From Scolanthus callimorphus (lineage: Eukaryota > Cnidaria > Anthozoa > Actiniaria > Edwardsiidae), in the NCBI GenBank assembly GCA_033964015.1, contig CM066916.1:16966501-17030500 (forward strand): a DNA stretch of 64,000 bases, read 5' to 3'. This document shows, piece by piece, positions 1 to 12,800 of the stretch (the first letter of the stretch is position 1; each line of letters opens with the position of its first letter). Made by a program: the position numbers and the translations under genes. A model generated the notes under the pieces. The model was given only the letters and a program-made list of their open reading frames with translations. It had not been told where the DNA came from and made no database searches.

Positions 1-575
1 GTAAATATGCAAGATATCAAAAATCGCTCACGCGGTTTTGCAGTTCATTGCTCCGAGAATAAAATCCTACAAAGTCTGAAACTCTGCAACAAAACGCTAA
101 TTGTCTGGAGCTTCTTAAGTAAACAAGGTAGTTTCTAGTTCGGGGTCTTAAAAATAGAAGAAAAATTTACACTTCACTAAAATAAACAACTTCATATGAT
201 AGAGCAATCTTTTAGCTTTAAAATGATGTTTAGTTGATTATCATAGCATACATTGCGACGCTATGGAAATTGTTCTCCGCAAGCACGTCGAATGGCTCTC
301 AGAGACCTTAATGCAAGCTTATGTCTGTGTGTCTTCTTATATGATCATCCTAGAAGGCTTAGTGGTTTCTTCAGGGCTGAAACCATACACTCAACGCCGG
401 ACCGGCGATTCAGTGCCATGAGATGTTAGAGAGTAACGTCTGTGAACTGCCAGAATAGCGTTTTTCTTATTGTCTACAAAACAAAAATCTCACCGTAGAA
501 AGCGCCAAGGGTCAATACAGCAAAACAATAAAAAAGTATCCTGGACGATTAAGACAATGAAGTAATCGCACCTAC
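1..575. other. Left edge, no exon recognised; relic of a TTAA-type element
   Basis: I see no coding exon here. The last exon(s) of the lipase maturation factor gene that ends at 576 should lie here or further left, but I could not find a convincing match to the family's C-terminal sequence. Bases about 150-235 resemble the right part of the TTAA-flanked element at 14,592-15,088 (both share the run TTTTAGCTTTAAAATGAT), so the segment may be a decayed relative of it. This is a reading by eye. Confidence 0.3.
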
Positions 576-822
576 CCTGCATTGTGTACCGCGTCAAACA
601 AGTTACTTGTATTGCGCTGAAGTCTTGTATAACGATAGGTATATAGACTAGCCCTCATATAGATGGGCGGCTCTCCAGGGAACGGGTTCTTGTCCAGTAA
701 GTCTATCACCTCTTGCTGGCCATGTAACAGTCTATAGATCATGTGTACAAACCACGGATTGTGGTTATAACTGCCAAGTGCCGCAAACCACATCTGCCAA
801 TCTACACGGGGCTGATGAGGAG
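576..822 (-). CDS. LMF2: LMF2-like exon [18 protein letters not shown]
   Basis: The exon encodes [47 protein letters not shown] and YRYTRLQRN, all conserved in lipase maturation factors. It ends with donor GG|GTAGGT in phase 2, so the gene continues to the left. Confidence 0.94.
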
Positions 823-3800
823 CTACAACACAAGAACGAGTGGTTCATTTTACCCCAAGCATATTGAAAATATTTTCTGGTATCTTTTTAGGCGAAGGAC
901 TTTCAATACAACTATTGCTTTATTCTGTTCTCGATTTGTCCAGTACTGACATTAGTCACACCAATTCAATCACGGTGCGATGAAAGGGACATAGAGGACA
1001 GTCTTTGTGATCGAGTCGATGTTCCATGAATAAAGGCCAACATTTCTGATAGGGTACAAAGAAGTTGGATGTGGATGTGTCAGACCAAGAAAGTCTTTGG
1101 ACTTTCACATTCCATCTTTAATTTCGCATTCCAATCGAAAGCGAGCCAAATTGGAATCGGAACATAAGACACTATCAAAACTATAATATTTAAACACCTT
1201 ACCTACTAAAGGCAATGCCCGCTGCACCTCGCCAGGTTTGTATAAAAATCTGTACTCCTACAAACAACAACAACAACAACAAGAAAATAATAACATTCTT
1301 TACCACCAATCTATAATCCCCGCGAAAACGTTTCACTAATGTTCGGCACATTAATGTTCTCCTGTCTTTCGTCGATTGTGCGAGCATTTTTTGACGTTAT
1401 TAAATGGAGGGAACGTGTCAACTAGTTTGCGGATTGCAGGCTCCGCCCACTGTGTAAGGTTATCCGTCCTTTATGCATTGTATCTCTTTCTTCCATGGCT
1501 TGACAGAAAGCTTTCCCATGGTAAGCCTGATATACCGAATAGGACTACAGCGTGGTTGTATTAGGTCACTCTACCTAAAGCAACGCGAATTTTGATAAAA
1601 TACAGTGTTACCTTATTTTATCTGTCCGTCGCGTAAAGTAATGCGTTTATTGAGATGTGTATTCATGTCATAAAATGAGTGATTTGTCAGGAATGATCCC
1701 GTTCACTCGGCAATCATGGGCTACTATGATACATCTTATATATCTGACCATCGTGAAGTAATGTGTAAAGGGATCTGTGACCATGTTTGGATCGTAGATG
1801 CATTTATTGGACAATAAACATTTTGGGCTAGCTTACCGTCCATGGTCCATCAAGTGAATTGCTTCCTTCTACCACGACTTCTGGTCTTCCACCAACTCCA
1901 GTCATTCTGTTAATATAAGAAAAACGCACACGTTCACATGCAATATGGGTATCAGGCAAATAAACATCCATATCTATTGTCCTGTAACAATCATTCAAAG
2001 CTTTAAAAAAGTATTCCCCTATACCTTCTAAACAATCCATAAGCATTTACCAATTCCAAATAATCCGTCTGTTGTTTCCAGCGTTTCAAGACAGGCCAGA
2101 TCTTCTGCTGAGAAGCGTAGTCGATGTCTGTGTAAGGCACCTAAAGGAAATCGTAAATCACCTCAAAGATCAGTCACAACTGCAAAATTACCACGCAATA
2201 AATCAGGCCAGGTAAGCGTGCCACCGACGAGTGTTAAATAAAACATGGGTGCATGGTTTTAAAAATAGCAAGTGTCTTACTTACCAGACTTATCCCGAAT
2301 ATGCCAAGTGCTGCAAACGAAAATATACTCCATTGTAGTACTGAAAACATCTTCTTGAGAACGCCTTTCTCTTGCAGACATCTAAAATGAAACATCATTC
2401 ACCAATTAAGCAAATCAAACGAGGCCATAGCCTGCTTGCAGGCGGTACTGGGTGTTTTTATCGCGGAAAACCCGCTCCGTTCGCTGATCGGGCGCCATCT
2501 TAGAATTTTGAGGCGCGCGGTCCCGGGGCAGGGGTCCCGGGGGAGGGGGTCCCGGGGTCCCAAGCAGGCTAACGAGGCCACCAAGCCCGACATACTAGTG
2601 TGAGCGCTATCATGCCCTTTTGTGCCAAGGGATTGATTCAAACGCACGAGACACATATATTGTATTTACCGGCTGCGAGTACGTATGGGGAAAAACTGTG
2701 ACCGAGATGTTGAAAGATGTTGATGTTGAAAGGCCGTGGTCAACATTTTCCAGGCGGAGGTCACAGCTTTTTCCTATACGGACCGACGAAAAGCGGGTAA
2801 ATAACATATTTATTTAACTCTAAAATTTATTTTTTTCGATTAAAACAAGCGAGCGCGAATTGTGACCTACATTGTAGCTCAAAGATAGGAATAAATTTGT
2901 CAGCGTGCGAACGCTCTAAGAACCAGTCAGAATGCAGAATGCTTTACCGTGCCCGTGGAAAAAATAAATCATGCAACTTCCAACTTTTTTTGTATATACA
3001 TATTTATTGTAATTATATAGCATACAGCATAAAAAAAAAAAAAAAAAAATGAAACTATAAAATATACGATGTTAAAACTATAATAATCAAGAGATCAAAT
3101 GCGGAGATCAAAGTGCACTATAAACACTGGCGAAAGAGAAACTTTAAGGACGTGTCATTATTTAGCGGGGGGGGGGGGGGGGGGGCTCCTATTTTGTGGG
3201 CAGGGTCCTAATTTTTTTCGCGTGTCTAAAGGGGAGGGTCCTAATTTTTTTCACTCCTGTTTGGGGGAGGGTCAGAATAATTTCAGCAACATTTGGACGA
3301 TGAAGAGGGTTATTTCAGCAACTTCTCTATAAAAAGTTCGACGCGCTTCGCGCGCATTAAGAATGAAATCTAATATACTCTTTGAGCAATGAAGACACTA
3401 CCCTCACGCCGTTTACAAGAACAAGTGTATCTTGACGAGGAAAAGCAAACTCCCAAAAAGCCCTGGAATGATAGGCCTGGCGGGCAAGTCACTATATGTA
3501 TAGGTAAGCGTGAGTTTTCGACGTTACAAGCATAGAAATTCGTCCGTTGGGCAGCGCTTCGCGACACATGAATATTAATAACTTCGTCATTTGCGGCGCG
3601 CAGTTGTGCGCATGAATAATATAACCTTGTTGGCTCAGGAACCCATCAACAGAAGCTTTCATCTAACCTATATAGTTGAGGAAGCGTACTTCCTGGGCTG
3701 AGCCTCCTGACAGGCTTTGTTTACTATACCATACACAAAACATGTTTATCTACCCTATCTCTGAGGCTTGATGAAATGCGTTTATGAAAATTCGGGCGCG

Positions 3801-6800
3801 CTTCGCGCGCAACGAAAGATATGCGACCCCCCATTTCTGTAAATGTCTTCAGTACTAGGTCAAATAGGGGGCGGGAGAGGTGGGATCACGTTAATCATTG
3901 TACTTATAAAGGGAGGATCACTGCATTTTTACCGTGTATTATCCAAAACCCTCACGTAAATAATCGAGGCGATAAATAATAACCGCGCTTCCTTACATGA
4001 AAGAGACATTGCTTCACTCGGAATAGTCTATCTGACACGTTTTTCAGAACATATAAATGACATGGGGGAAGGTCCCAATTTTTTTTAACTACGACTGGGG
4101 GAGGGTCATTTTTTTGTTATGTTCAAGGGGAGGGTCCTAATTTTTTTTAGCCTTCTTTGAAAAAAATGGGAGCCTTCCCCCCCTCCCCGGTAAATAATGA
4201 CACGTCCCTAACAAGTAAACGTTGTGTGTACATTGCCATTCTTGTTATAAACCGTCTATAACTTACTAATGAAATTACAAAACCGTCCCAACCCCGCAAC
4301 GAACGATCTTTTTTTTTTCCATCGATCATTTTTACCCTTTCGGTTAACTCACGCAATCATTTCGAAGGGGGAAAAACAATCGATCTAAATAATAAAAAAC
4401 CGAACCATCCATCGTTCGTGGCGGGTTTGGGACCGGTTTAATGATTTCGGTAGTAAAGTCCATTGCATGTTAGGCTACATAAAAAAACGAAACGAGCAAG
4501 GAAAAGGTATCTTTGTACAGTAATTGATGAATAACATGTATCAACTTGCGTAACTCAAGCAGTTAACAAGAAAATTCATTCTTACCCTATCAAAGCTGAC
4601 AAAATTTCAAGGCACAGTGATCCTAGTGCTATCCAGATTGATATTGGAGTCACCTTCTCGATTGCATTGAAGAACTGGTCTTTGGAGAATGCTGCAAGTC
4701 GACAAATTCACACAGGAAAAAAAGTTAGCAGAAAACAGTCATGGATTAGTGGAACAAGCTTAATAATCATGTCAGGAGGGACTGGCTGGTTATTTGACAA
4801 AAAATCTTAACTAAAACAATATACACAGAACATGGATGGATGCAACCTCGTCCCCAGGGTCTTCTCGGTCGTTTTTCAAACTGGCGGTTAGCTCAGAGAA
4901 GACCCTGGGGGAGGCTGAGTCACATGACCGCTTCGAAACAAAGGACAAAACTCGTTCTTATGTCCTCAAACAGTGGTCATGTGACTCAGCCTCCCCCAGG
5001 GTCTTCTCTGAGGCTAACCGCCATTTGAAAAACGACCGAGAAGACCCTGGGGACGAGGTTGGGATGGATGGTGACCATATTTCCATTGTTTGCAATGGAA
5101 CAAGTTAAAATGAATTAGACCAAACCTTACAAATTCAGTTTGACAAGACATTTGCAGAAAATCTTCCAGGGGCCGGAAGTAGATAAACGCTTATCCAACG
5201 GATAAATCCTGAACAAATCCTATACAACAGATAACTTTTATTCATGGATAACTTTATCCAACCTTTCAGGAAACGGGCACAGGGACACAAGTTAAACCAC
5301 CGGTAAGCAAACAGACTTCAGTACGTCATTTTCAGTTCTGATTGTATGGTTCAAATATGCTCAGTTGCTGGATTAGATTTCCGAAAAAAATCATGTGATG
5401 CTGTTTTTGAATTTATCTTTCATAAAGTTGAACTCAATGCTGTCTCTATCACTCGGAGAATGGTCCTCCTCGTCGCTCATAATTTCGTTTTTCGCTTTAT
5501 TTTGATTATAAATCTCTTGTTTCTCGGAGAAAATGCCAAATTTCGCGCCGTGAAAATAGCCATATAATAAATGGATTTATTATTTAATGTTCCGCCTCTC
5601 AAATCAATCAGATCCTTACCCTGTTTTGCCAAGAGCAGTCGTCTGGCTTCCCAGATAAAAAAAAAAAAAAAAACAGACAAACGGAAGCCAGTCGACTGCA
5701 CTGGGCGGGAAAAAGCGGTCGCGTTACACATTTTTTAGTTACAATGGCTCACTTACTGATTCTTGTCTGCACAATGTGTTTTGCAGAAAACCGAACATCA
5801 AACAGCACAATGGTCCAGTAACTTATTATACTAATCACCAGAAGGAAGATCAGCTTTCTCAGCAGGTTTTTAGCTTTGCAGAACAGCTTTGGTAGCAGCT
5901 CGGACTGCTGTTGAACATTTTGCAGCTTATCGTCCTCTCTGTTCACTAAACACGAAAAAAGAAAAAATAATAAACACAAGTGATTGCATAAAAGGGTCTC
6001 GGGTCTCTTTTATGCTTTTTAAATCTTCTATAAATACATTACTGTAATTTTCCTTTTCCTCGTAACCATTGTAAAGCGCTATTTATTTTTATATAGCTAC
6101 GATATAACGCGTGCTCTTATGGGTCCAAATATATGCTCTATTCGTACTGGGTCCCAGTAGTACGTATATAAGAGATCAACTCATTAGCATATGTCTCAGT
6201 CTCAGTTGGTTTGAGTACGCCGCGCCGTCGACGTCTCTCTGGTCCGACTAAAAGTTCTATACTCTGCACAAGACTTCACAGCCATTCTACAATTAAAGTC
6301 TACAGGTTTTCATCGTCTCCACTTATTCCCTCTTCCTGCCAGCAGTCTACTATTCGCTCGGTGGCGTCTGCAATTTCGGTTTGAATTCAAATTTTGTGCT
6401 TTATAATATCCTGTCATTTGCCTCAATGCCGTTTCACTCAAGGGCGAACTGTTTCATTTATATTTACAGGTCCACAGTCGTACCGGGTTCCGGGGGAGCT
6501 CTTCTACCGGCGTTTTCCTTCGTAAATAAATACGCGAACCCCGAAGCCGACTTGGCCGCGTGTTGGAGCATACTTGTCATACTTCTATCGGCCATTCTTC
6601 TCTACCGCCATCTCGTCACGCTCCCTCTGTAGTAAGCTGGCTTTCAGTATCCCTAGCTTGTCTGCCGCTTAGTTGTTGCCATTACAATTTTTGCTTATGT
6701 GTTCGCTGAGTACAGCACAATTTGTAGCTATTATCTTCCCGCTCCCTGTTAGTCTGGCAGAGTTAGTTCGCTTACCACGGATTTATATGGTAATTGCCTC

Positions 6801-9800
6801 GCCATTTGTCTTGTTTCCGTCATTGCTTTATGTACATGGGCGACTGGGTGAACCTCGCCGTAAATTTTTTCACTCCATTTTCTGTGCATGTGGGCGACTG
6901 GGTGAACCTCGCCATATAATTTTTTCTCTCAATTTTTATGCACATGGGCGACTGGGTCAACCTCGCCGGAAATTTTTTCACTCCATTTTCTGTGCATGTG
7001 GGCGACTGGGTGAACCTCGCCGTAATATATATATTTTTTTCACTCCATTTTCTGTGCATGTGGGCGACTGGGTGAACCTCGCCGTAATATATATATTTTT
7101 TTCACTCCATTTTCTGTGCATGTGGGCGACTGGGTGAGCCTCGCCATATAATTTTTCTCTATTTTTATGCACATGGGCGACTGGGTGAGCCTCGCCGTAA
7201 ATTTTTTCACTCCATTTTCTCTGCGCATGTGGGCGACTGGGTGAACCTCGCCGTAAAATTTTCTCTCCATTTTCTGTGCATGTGAGCGACTGGGTGAACC
7301 TCGCCATACAATTTTTCTCTCAATTTTTATGCACATGGGCGACTGGGTGAACCTCGCCGTAATATTATATTTTTTTTTTTTTCACTCCATTTTCTGTGCA
7401 TGTGGGCGACTGGATGAGCCTCGCCGTAAATTTTTTCACTCCATTTTCTGTGCATGTGGGCGACTGGGTGAGCCTCGCCATATAATTTTTCGCTATTTTA
7501 TGCACATGGGCGACTGGGTGAGCCTCGCCGTAAATTTTTTCACTCCATTTTCTTCTGCGCATGTGGGCGACTGGGTGAACCTCGCCGTAAAATTTTCCCT
7601 CCATTTTCTGTGCATGTGAGCGACTTGGTGAACCTCGCCGTAAAATGTTTCCCTCTATTTTTATGCACATAGGCGACCGGGTGAACCTCGCCATATAATT
7701 TTTCACTCCATTTTCTCGCCATATACTTCGGTGTATTTTCATGGGTCGCATCCCCCTTCTCAGCACTCCTGGAGAGGCTATCTAATGTCCTCTGGGCAAT
7801 GTCGGTTCCTTTTGTCCCTTGGGACATCTGGAATCCGTCCAGTGCCCTGTCCTCGGACGGGGCATTCTGGGTTTGCTGGGTTTGGGGCTGTTCCCCTTTG
7901 CCTCGTAGCGTATAGCTGTTTCAGTACATAGACGTATATTTATGGGCAGGGGTGCAGCCCCAAACCCAGTAAACCCCTTGTACTTAGCCTCGTGGTGCAG
8001 TTATATACACAATGTTAGTTGCATGCAATCTTCCCTACATAACGAGCTTGAGGGTTGAGTTTTGGGGAGACTATTGGCTGTTCTGGGTCTTATATGTCAT
8101 GTCTTGCTTGTGCCCCTTTTGTTTAGCCACATATGGCGAGTTTTATGTTGATACGCCTTAACCTATAACTCCTCAATCTGTCTATCGTCTATTTTGCCTT
8201 AGTACTGCGCTCGACCTCGGTTCAACCCAGCCCTATAAAGTGTGTTACTGTGATTGCAATTGTTTTCCCTGAGTTATGGGGTAGTTCTAGTTACGGTATA
8301 ATTCTGAGTTTCGGGTAGTTTTGTGTGGGCCTAGAGGATAGTCATGAATTATGCCAGGATATGTCTGAGTTGTGGGATAGTTCTGAGTTGTGGGCTAGTT
8401 CTGAGTTATGGGTATAATTCAGAATTATGGAGAGGACTAGTAGAAAGTAGTTTTGTGTAAGCCTAGAGGAAAGACATGAATTATGCCAGGATATGTCTGA
8501 GTTGTGAGATAGTTCTGAGTTGTGGGATAGTTCTGAGTTGTGGGCTAGTTCTGAGTTGTGGGTAATTCAGAATTATGAGAAGAACTAGCAGGTAGTAGTT
8601 TTGTGTCAGCCTAGAGGATAGTCATGAATTATACCAGGAAATGTCTGAGTTGCAGGATAGTTCTGAGTTGTGGGCTAGTTCTGAGTTATGGGTTATTCAG
8701 AATTATGGAAAGAACTAGTAGGTAGTAGTTTTGTGTAAGCCTAGAGGATAGTCATCAATTATGCCAGGATATGTCTGTGTTGCCGGATAGTTCTGAGTTA
8801 TGGGCTAGTTCTGAGTTATGGGTAATTCAGAATTATGCATAGGACTAGTAGGTAGTGAAGTGGTGCTTAAACCTGCTTGCAGAGTGTCAGATCAGCGTAG
8901 CCAGGCCTACTTTCCCATAACTTATATAGTACAATGGGATCCAGTGCGAATATAGTACTATTCGCACTGGGTCCCAGTAGTACGTATATAAGAGATCAAC
9001 TCATTAGCATATGTCTCAGTCTCAGTTGGTTTGAGAACAAGCGCCGGAATGGCGTCCATGGGGGACGCCATGTGTCGGTGGCGGCTGTGGGTCCCATTGT
9101 GCTCACCCTTAGGCTTGGTGGCGCCTTCTACTTTTATTCACCCACCCTCCCTCCCTTTGCCTTTGCCATTTTGTGCTCCGCCAGGCCTACTTTCCCATAA
9201 CTTATATAGTACAATGGGATCCAGTGCGAATATAGTACCATTTCACTTGTGATGTTGGGAGAGACACGGGAACGTTGTAAAACACGAGCCGCAGGCGACG
9301 TTCTCGTGTCTCTCCCGACATCACGCGTGCTCTATTGCGCCGATAAAGTCATAGAAAGTTGTGCTCTAATGCTTAAATAGGAAATAGCGCGAACATAACG
9401 ATCATTTTATTAATCTCAAGCTTTCTTTGCAAGCATGCTGCCCATTGTTATTAATATTCCTCTTTAGCACTTTACCAAGAAGGCATAAAATCCCAAATCC
9501 CCGATTCTTTTCCCGTTTTTTACTTGTTATTACACGTGGAATTGCCCAAATTGCTGGCCATATTGGCTATGACTATGGCTATCACATTCTGTCTAAATCA
9601 AACACAATTCCAAATAGTACACTTCACTTTGGCAAAATTAAAGTATCATCTTTCCTGCACAACTTATTTTGGAACATTAGTTACTTACTAATCCATGGAG
9701 GAAAGAGGAACTTGATGTGCTCATCATCCAGAATTGAGAAACATGCTGCGACTGCCAGCAAATTAAAGAAGTTGTAATTACCCGTTAAAATAATGAGAAC

Positions 9801-12800
9801 CTGGAAAATACCTAGAAACAGCAACAACAAAAACGTGGTAAATGGATGAATGGGGAAATGCAACACGAATGAAAGAAGTGAGAGTGAAGACAAGTAATCT
9901 AACATTGATAGCTCAAAAGAAGGCAGACCCATTTAGGTGCATTGGCCCTTATACCCTTTTCTAATATGGAAGGGTAAAAATAAAAATAATATACAGTATA
10001 TGCAAATAGCACATTTGACACGCAATAACAACTTTTGGCAGCGATGGAATTTACACATGTAGCAGATACAATGCCATGTGCAGAATTGTCAAAAAAATAA
10101 AAACAAAGAAACAAATCTTTTTTCCAAAAACTACATTATTAGAAACCATTACGTCAATAGTCTTTTACCTGTGCATAAAATGAAAGTATTCTCAGAGACC
10201 TGACTGGTGCAAAGAACAACCAGCTGAGAACTATCAGGATGACATACCTGAAAACACAAAGTACACAAAAACGTGTATGTCAAGGTGCCAACAGGGTGTA
10301 AATACTAGGGTATACTCTAGCCTTCTCAAAAAGCATTTCCCCTGGGTTCAGGTTTTCAGTGGGACTCGAACTCGGATCACCGGATTGCAAGTCCGACGCG
10401 CTGACCAATCGGCCACGCTGCTTCCCGGCTAGAACGTAAAAATATAAACAAAGCCGCAATCACGTTCAAAGCGTACAAAAATGTGAACAAAACGTATTGG
10501 AAATTGTACTTTCTGTTAATCTAGCAGATAGTTTCTGTTTCTATGTTTCGATCTACATGATATGACTGGAAATATTTCAAGCTTGAATCGATTATGAATT
10601 TGAGCATCGACGTCATAGTTTAAGATAAGACCTCTGATTGGATGGCTCGAACTGACGGGGAAACGTTCCGCTATATGGAACCTCGAATGTGATTGGCTAG
10701 AAAGAAATGTGGTTCGAATGTCTGCAGCCGTTCGTGTGGAGAAGGGAGGGAAGCGTTGCGTGACCGACACAAAGAACGGGCCGCGCGGGAGTCTAAAGTT
10801 AGTCCCCATGGTGAGTTTGTTGAAAGCACTGAAGTCACAACTTACGTCAGTACAATACTCAGGCGTTGGAACCATTTTGGTAACTGATGAGCATACCAAG
10901 CTAATGGAGTTGGAATACACTGCAAAAAAATATATTTCTACACGATACGTTTAACTGTTAATAAATTTGTATGCACAGTAGAATGGGAAAATAAAATGGT
11001 GTGTGCTTCTGATTTGCCATAGAAGAAAAGAATGGTTCCAACTCATTGTGTTTATGCATTTGCAGGCAGTAAGGACTAAATGGTTCAAGGAGGCTTCCTT
11101 GAAATTTTTCTGCCCTCGACCACCAAACTTATTATGCCTGCTGTTCAAGTACACAAACTTGTACCGGTTTGAGCTTTCACATGGTAACCCTATGGCTATT
11201 GGAATTACGCACTTGTGCGGAAACGCGTAATTTGCCTTTTCACGCGTAATCCGCGTAATCCGCGTAATCCATCAATTCTCGCGTAATTCGGTCCTATTTC
11301 ATGACAAAGATAGCTCAGGTGCCATTTACAACTATTGATTTGTGGTTCTGGCCGATCATTTTCGAAGAAAATTGCAGATTTATTGCCTATCGGCGAAATA
11401 TCGGCGAGAAACACATCGAGATCGACAACAACTAGGCGTTCTATGAAAACCGCAAGGGACTAGTTTGTAGCGCATTGTATGATCCACCTTGTCGGTCATT
11501 TTCTTAGGACCACTTAAAGCGAATGAAAAATCTGATTAGAAAAGAGTTGGCTTGTTTGGCTCGAACAACTACTAGTTCTCGTTCTTTGCTTCTTCCAAAA
11601 ACTCAGAGCAACGTAAAATGTGATTTTTGGGGTTCAGAAATGAGTTATGATTTTATGAAAGAGAGTCAAAAGAACAGTTTGCAGACGTCATTTCCCGCTC
11701 AACATCGCGTGCGTTCGTTTGCCGTGATCATTCTCATTGATTTTGTTTTTATTATATTTTCATCGTCACAACGGTACGGAGAAGTATTTCTCTTCTAAAC
11801 AATACGAACATAGCGAAATTGTTCCAAAACTATTGCGCAATCCCGTAATTGACGATTTCCGGCGTAATTTTTCTCATCTCACTAAAATTATTACGCCATC
11901 CCGCGTAATTTCCCACTTAATTGACAACTTCCCACGTAATTTGGCGCGTCATTAACCCCTAAAATCCCGCGTAATTTTGGCACTGTTTCCTCGTTTTTCC
12001 AGAAGTTTTCTTTTATGTGTATCAGAGTTGCCATAGCAACGTAATAACCACACCCTTGTTTATGATAAGCAGCCACCAGATGCTTTGAATTATCTAAACT
12101 TTTAAACTAACAACCCTCACAGAAATCTCAGAGTAGCTGACAATAATCACATGAGGTTTTGAGAGAATTCACTGACACTGGGCCGATTTTTTCAGGCCCA
12201 AAATGACAAAATAATTATAATCGCAAAGAGTTCCTGGAAAAAGAATGGCTCATATCTGCAAAGGTAGGTATTTACCGCCCAAATGATGATCTACAAACCT
12301 AAGGCAATGCGTCAGCCAAATTTAACTTGTTACGATGCTTTTGGTTTTGTTTGGCATATGCTCAAGTAAACACGGATAGCAACTCTGATAACAACAAAAT
12401 ACGCATACAAAGTTTGATGTTCAAGGGCAGATCACATTGTAGGAAGCCTCTTTAACATGAATTGATGGAGTCAAGGTAAAAAGGTAATGAAATCAGCATA
12501 CGGAATTGCCATCAGCGGCGTAGCCAGGAATTTCTGAAGGGGGGGGGGGGGGGGGGGGGGGGGGGATAGTGAAAACATGGACGAAAATGCGCAAATTTTC
12601 TGCAGCGAATACAGTAAATGTATGGGAAAATTTCCGAGAAAGGGGGGGGCCCTGGACCCCCCTGGCTACGCCCCTGGCCATGTTTCCTACCTGTGACTCA
12701 TAGTGCCAATCAAGTGCTGTAAGGCCCCACCATGTATCACACTGACTGTTCAGCTTAACAACCCCTGAACAGAACATGAGTCTGAAAACCAACCACTTGA

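Larger units (their letters stand above)
6135..8958. mobile_element. Non-coding TIR element carrying two minisatellites (long copy)
   Basis: The left end (GTACTGGGTCCCAGTAGTAC, then TATATAAGAGATCAACTC, a TATA-like box) reappears at 8,957-9,033. The right end (CCCATAACTTATATAGTAC, GGGATCCAGTGCGAATAT) reappears at 9,188-9,239. The termini are inverted relatives of each other (ATTCGCACTGGGTCCC / GGGATCCAGTGCGAAT). The interior holds only repeats. The boundaries are approximate. Confidence 0.5.

Noticed and set aside
6673..7827. Overlapping 80-150-codon frames with repeated GRLGEPRR or ARFTQSPT
   Set aside because: They are translations of the minisatellite on both strands; unit length changes break the frame from copy to copy.
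9427..9777. 116-codon plus-strand frame
   Set aside because: It overlaps the antisense of a certain LMF2-like exon (9689-9800) and shows no domain.
10325..10440. Functional tRNA-Ala (TGC) gene on the minus strand
   Set aside because: Boxes A and B and the anticodon-like loop are present, but the acceptor stem does not pair; a SINE head or tRNA pseudogene fits better.
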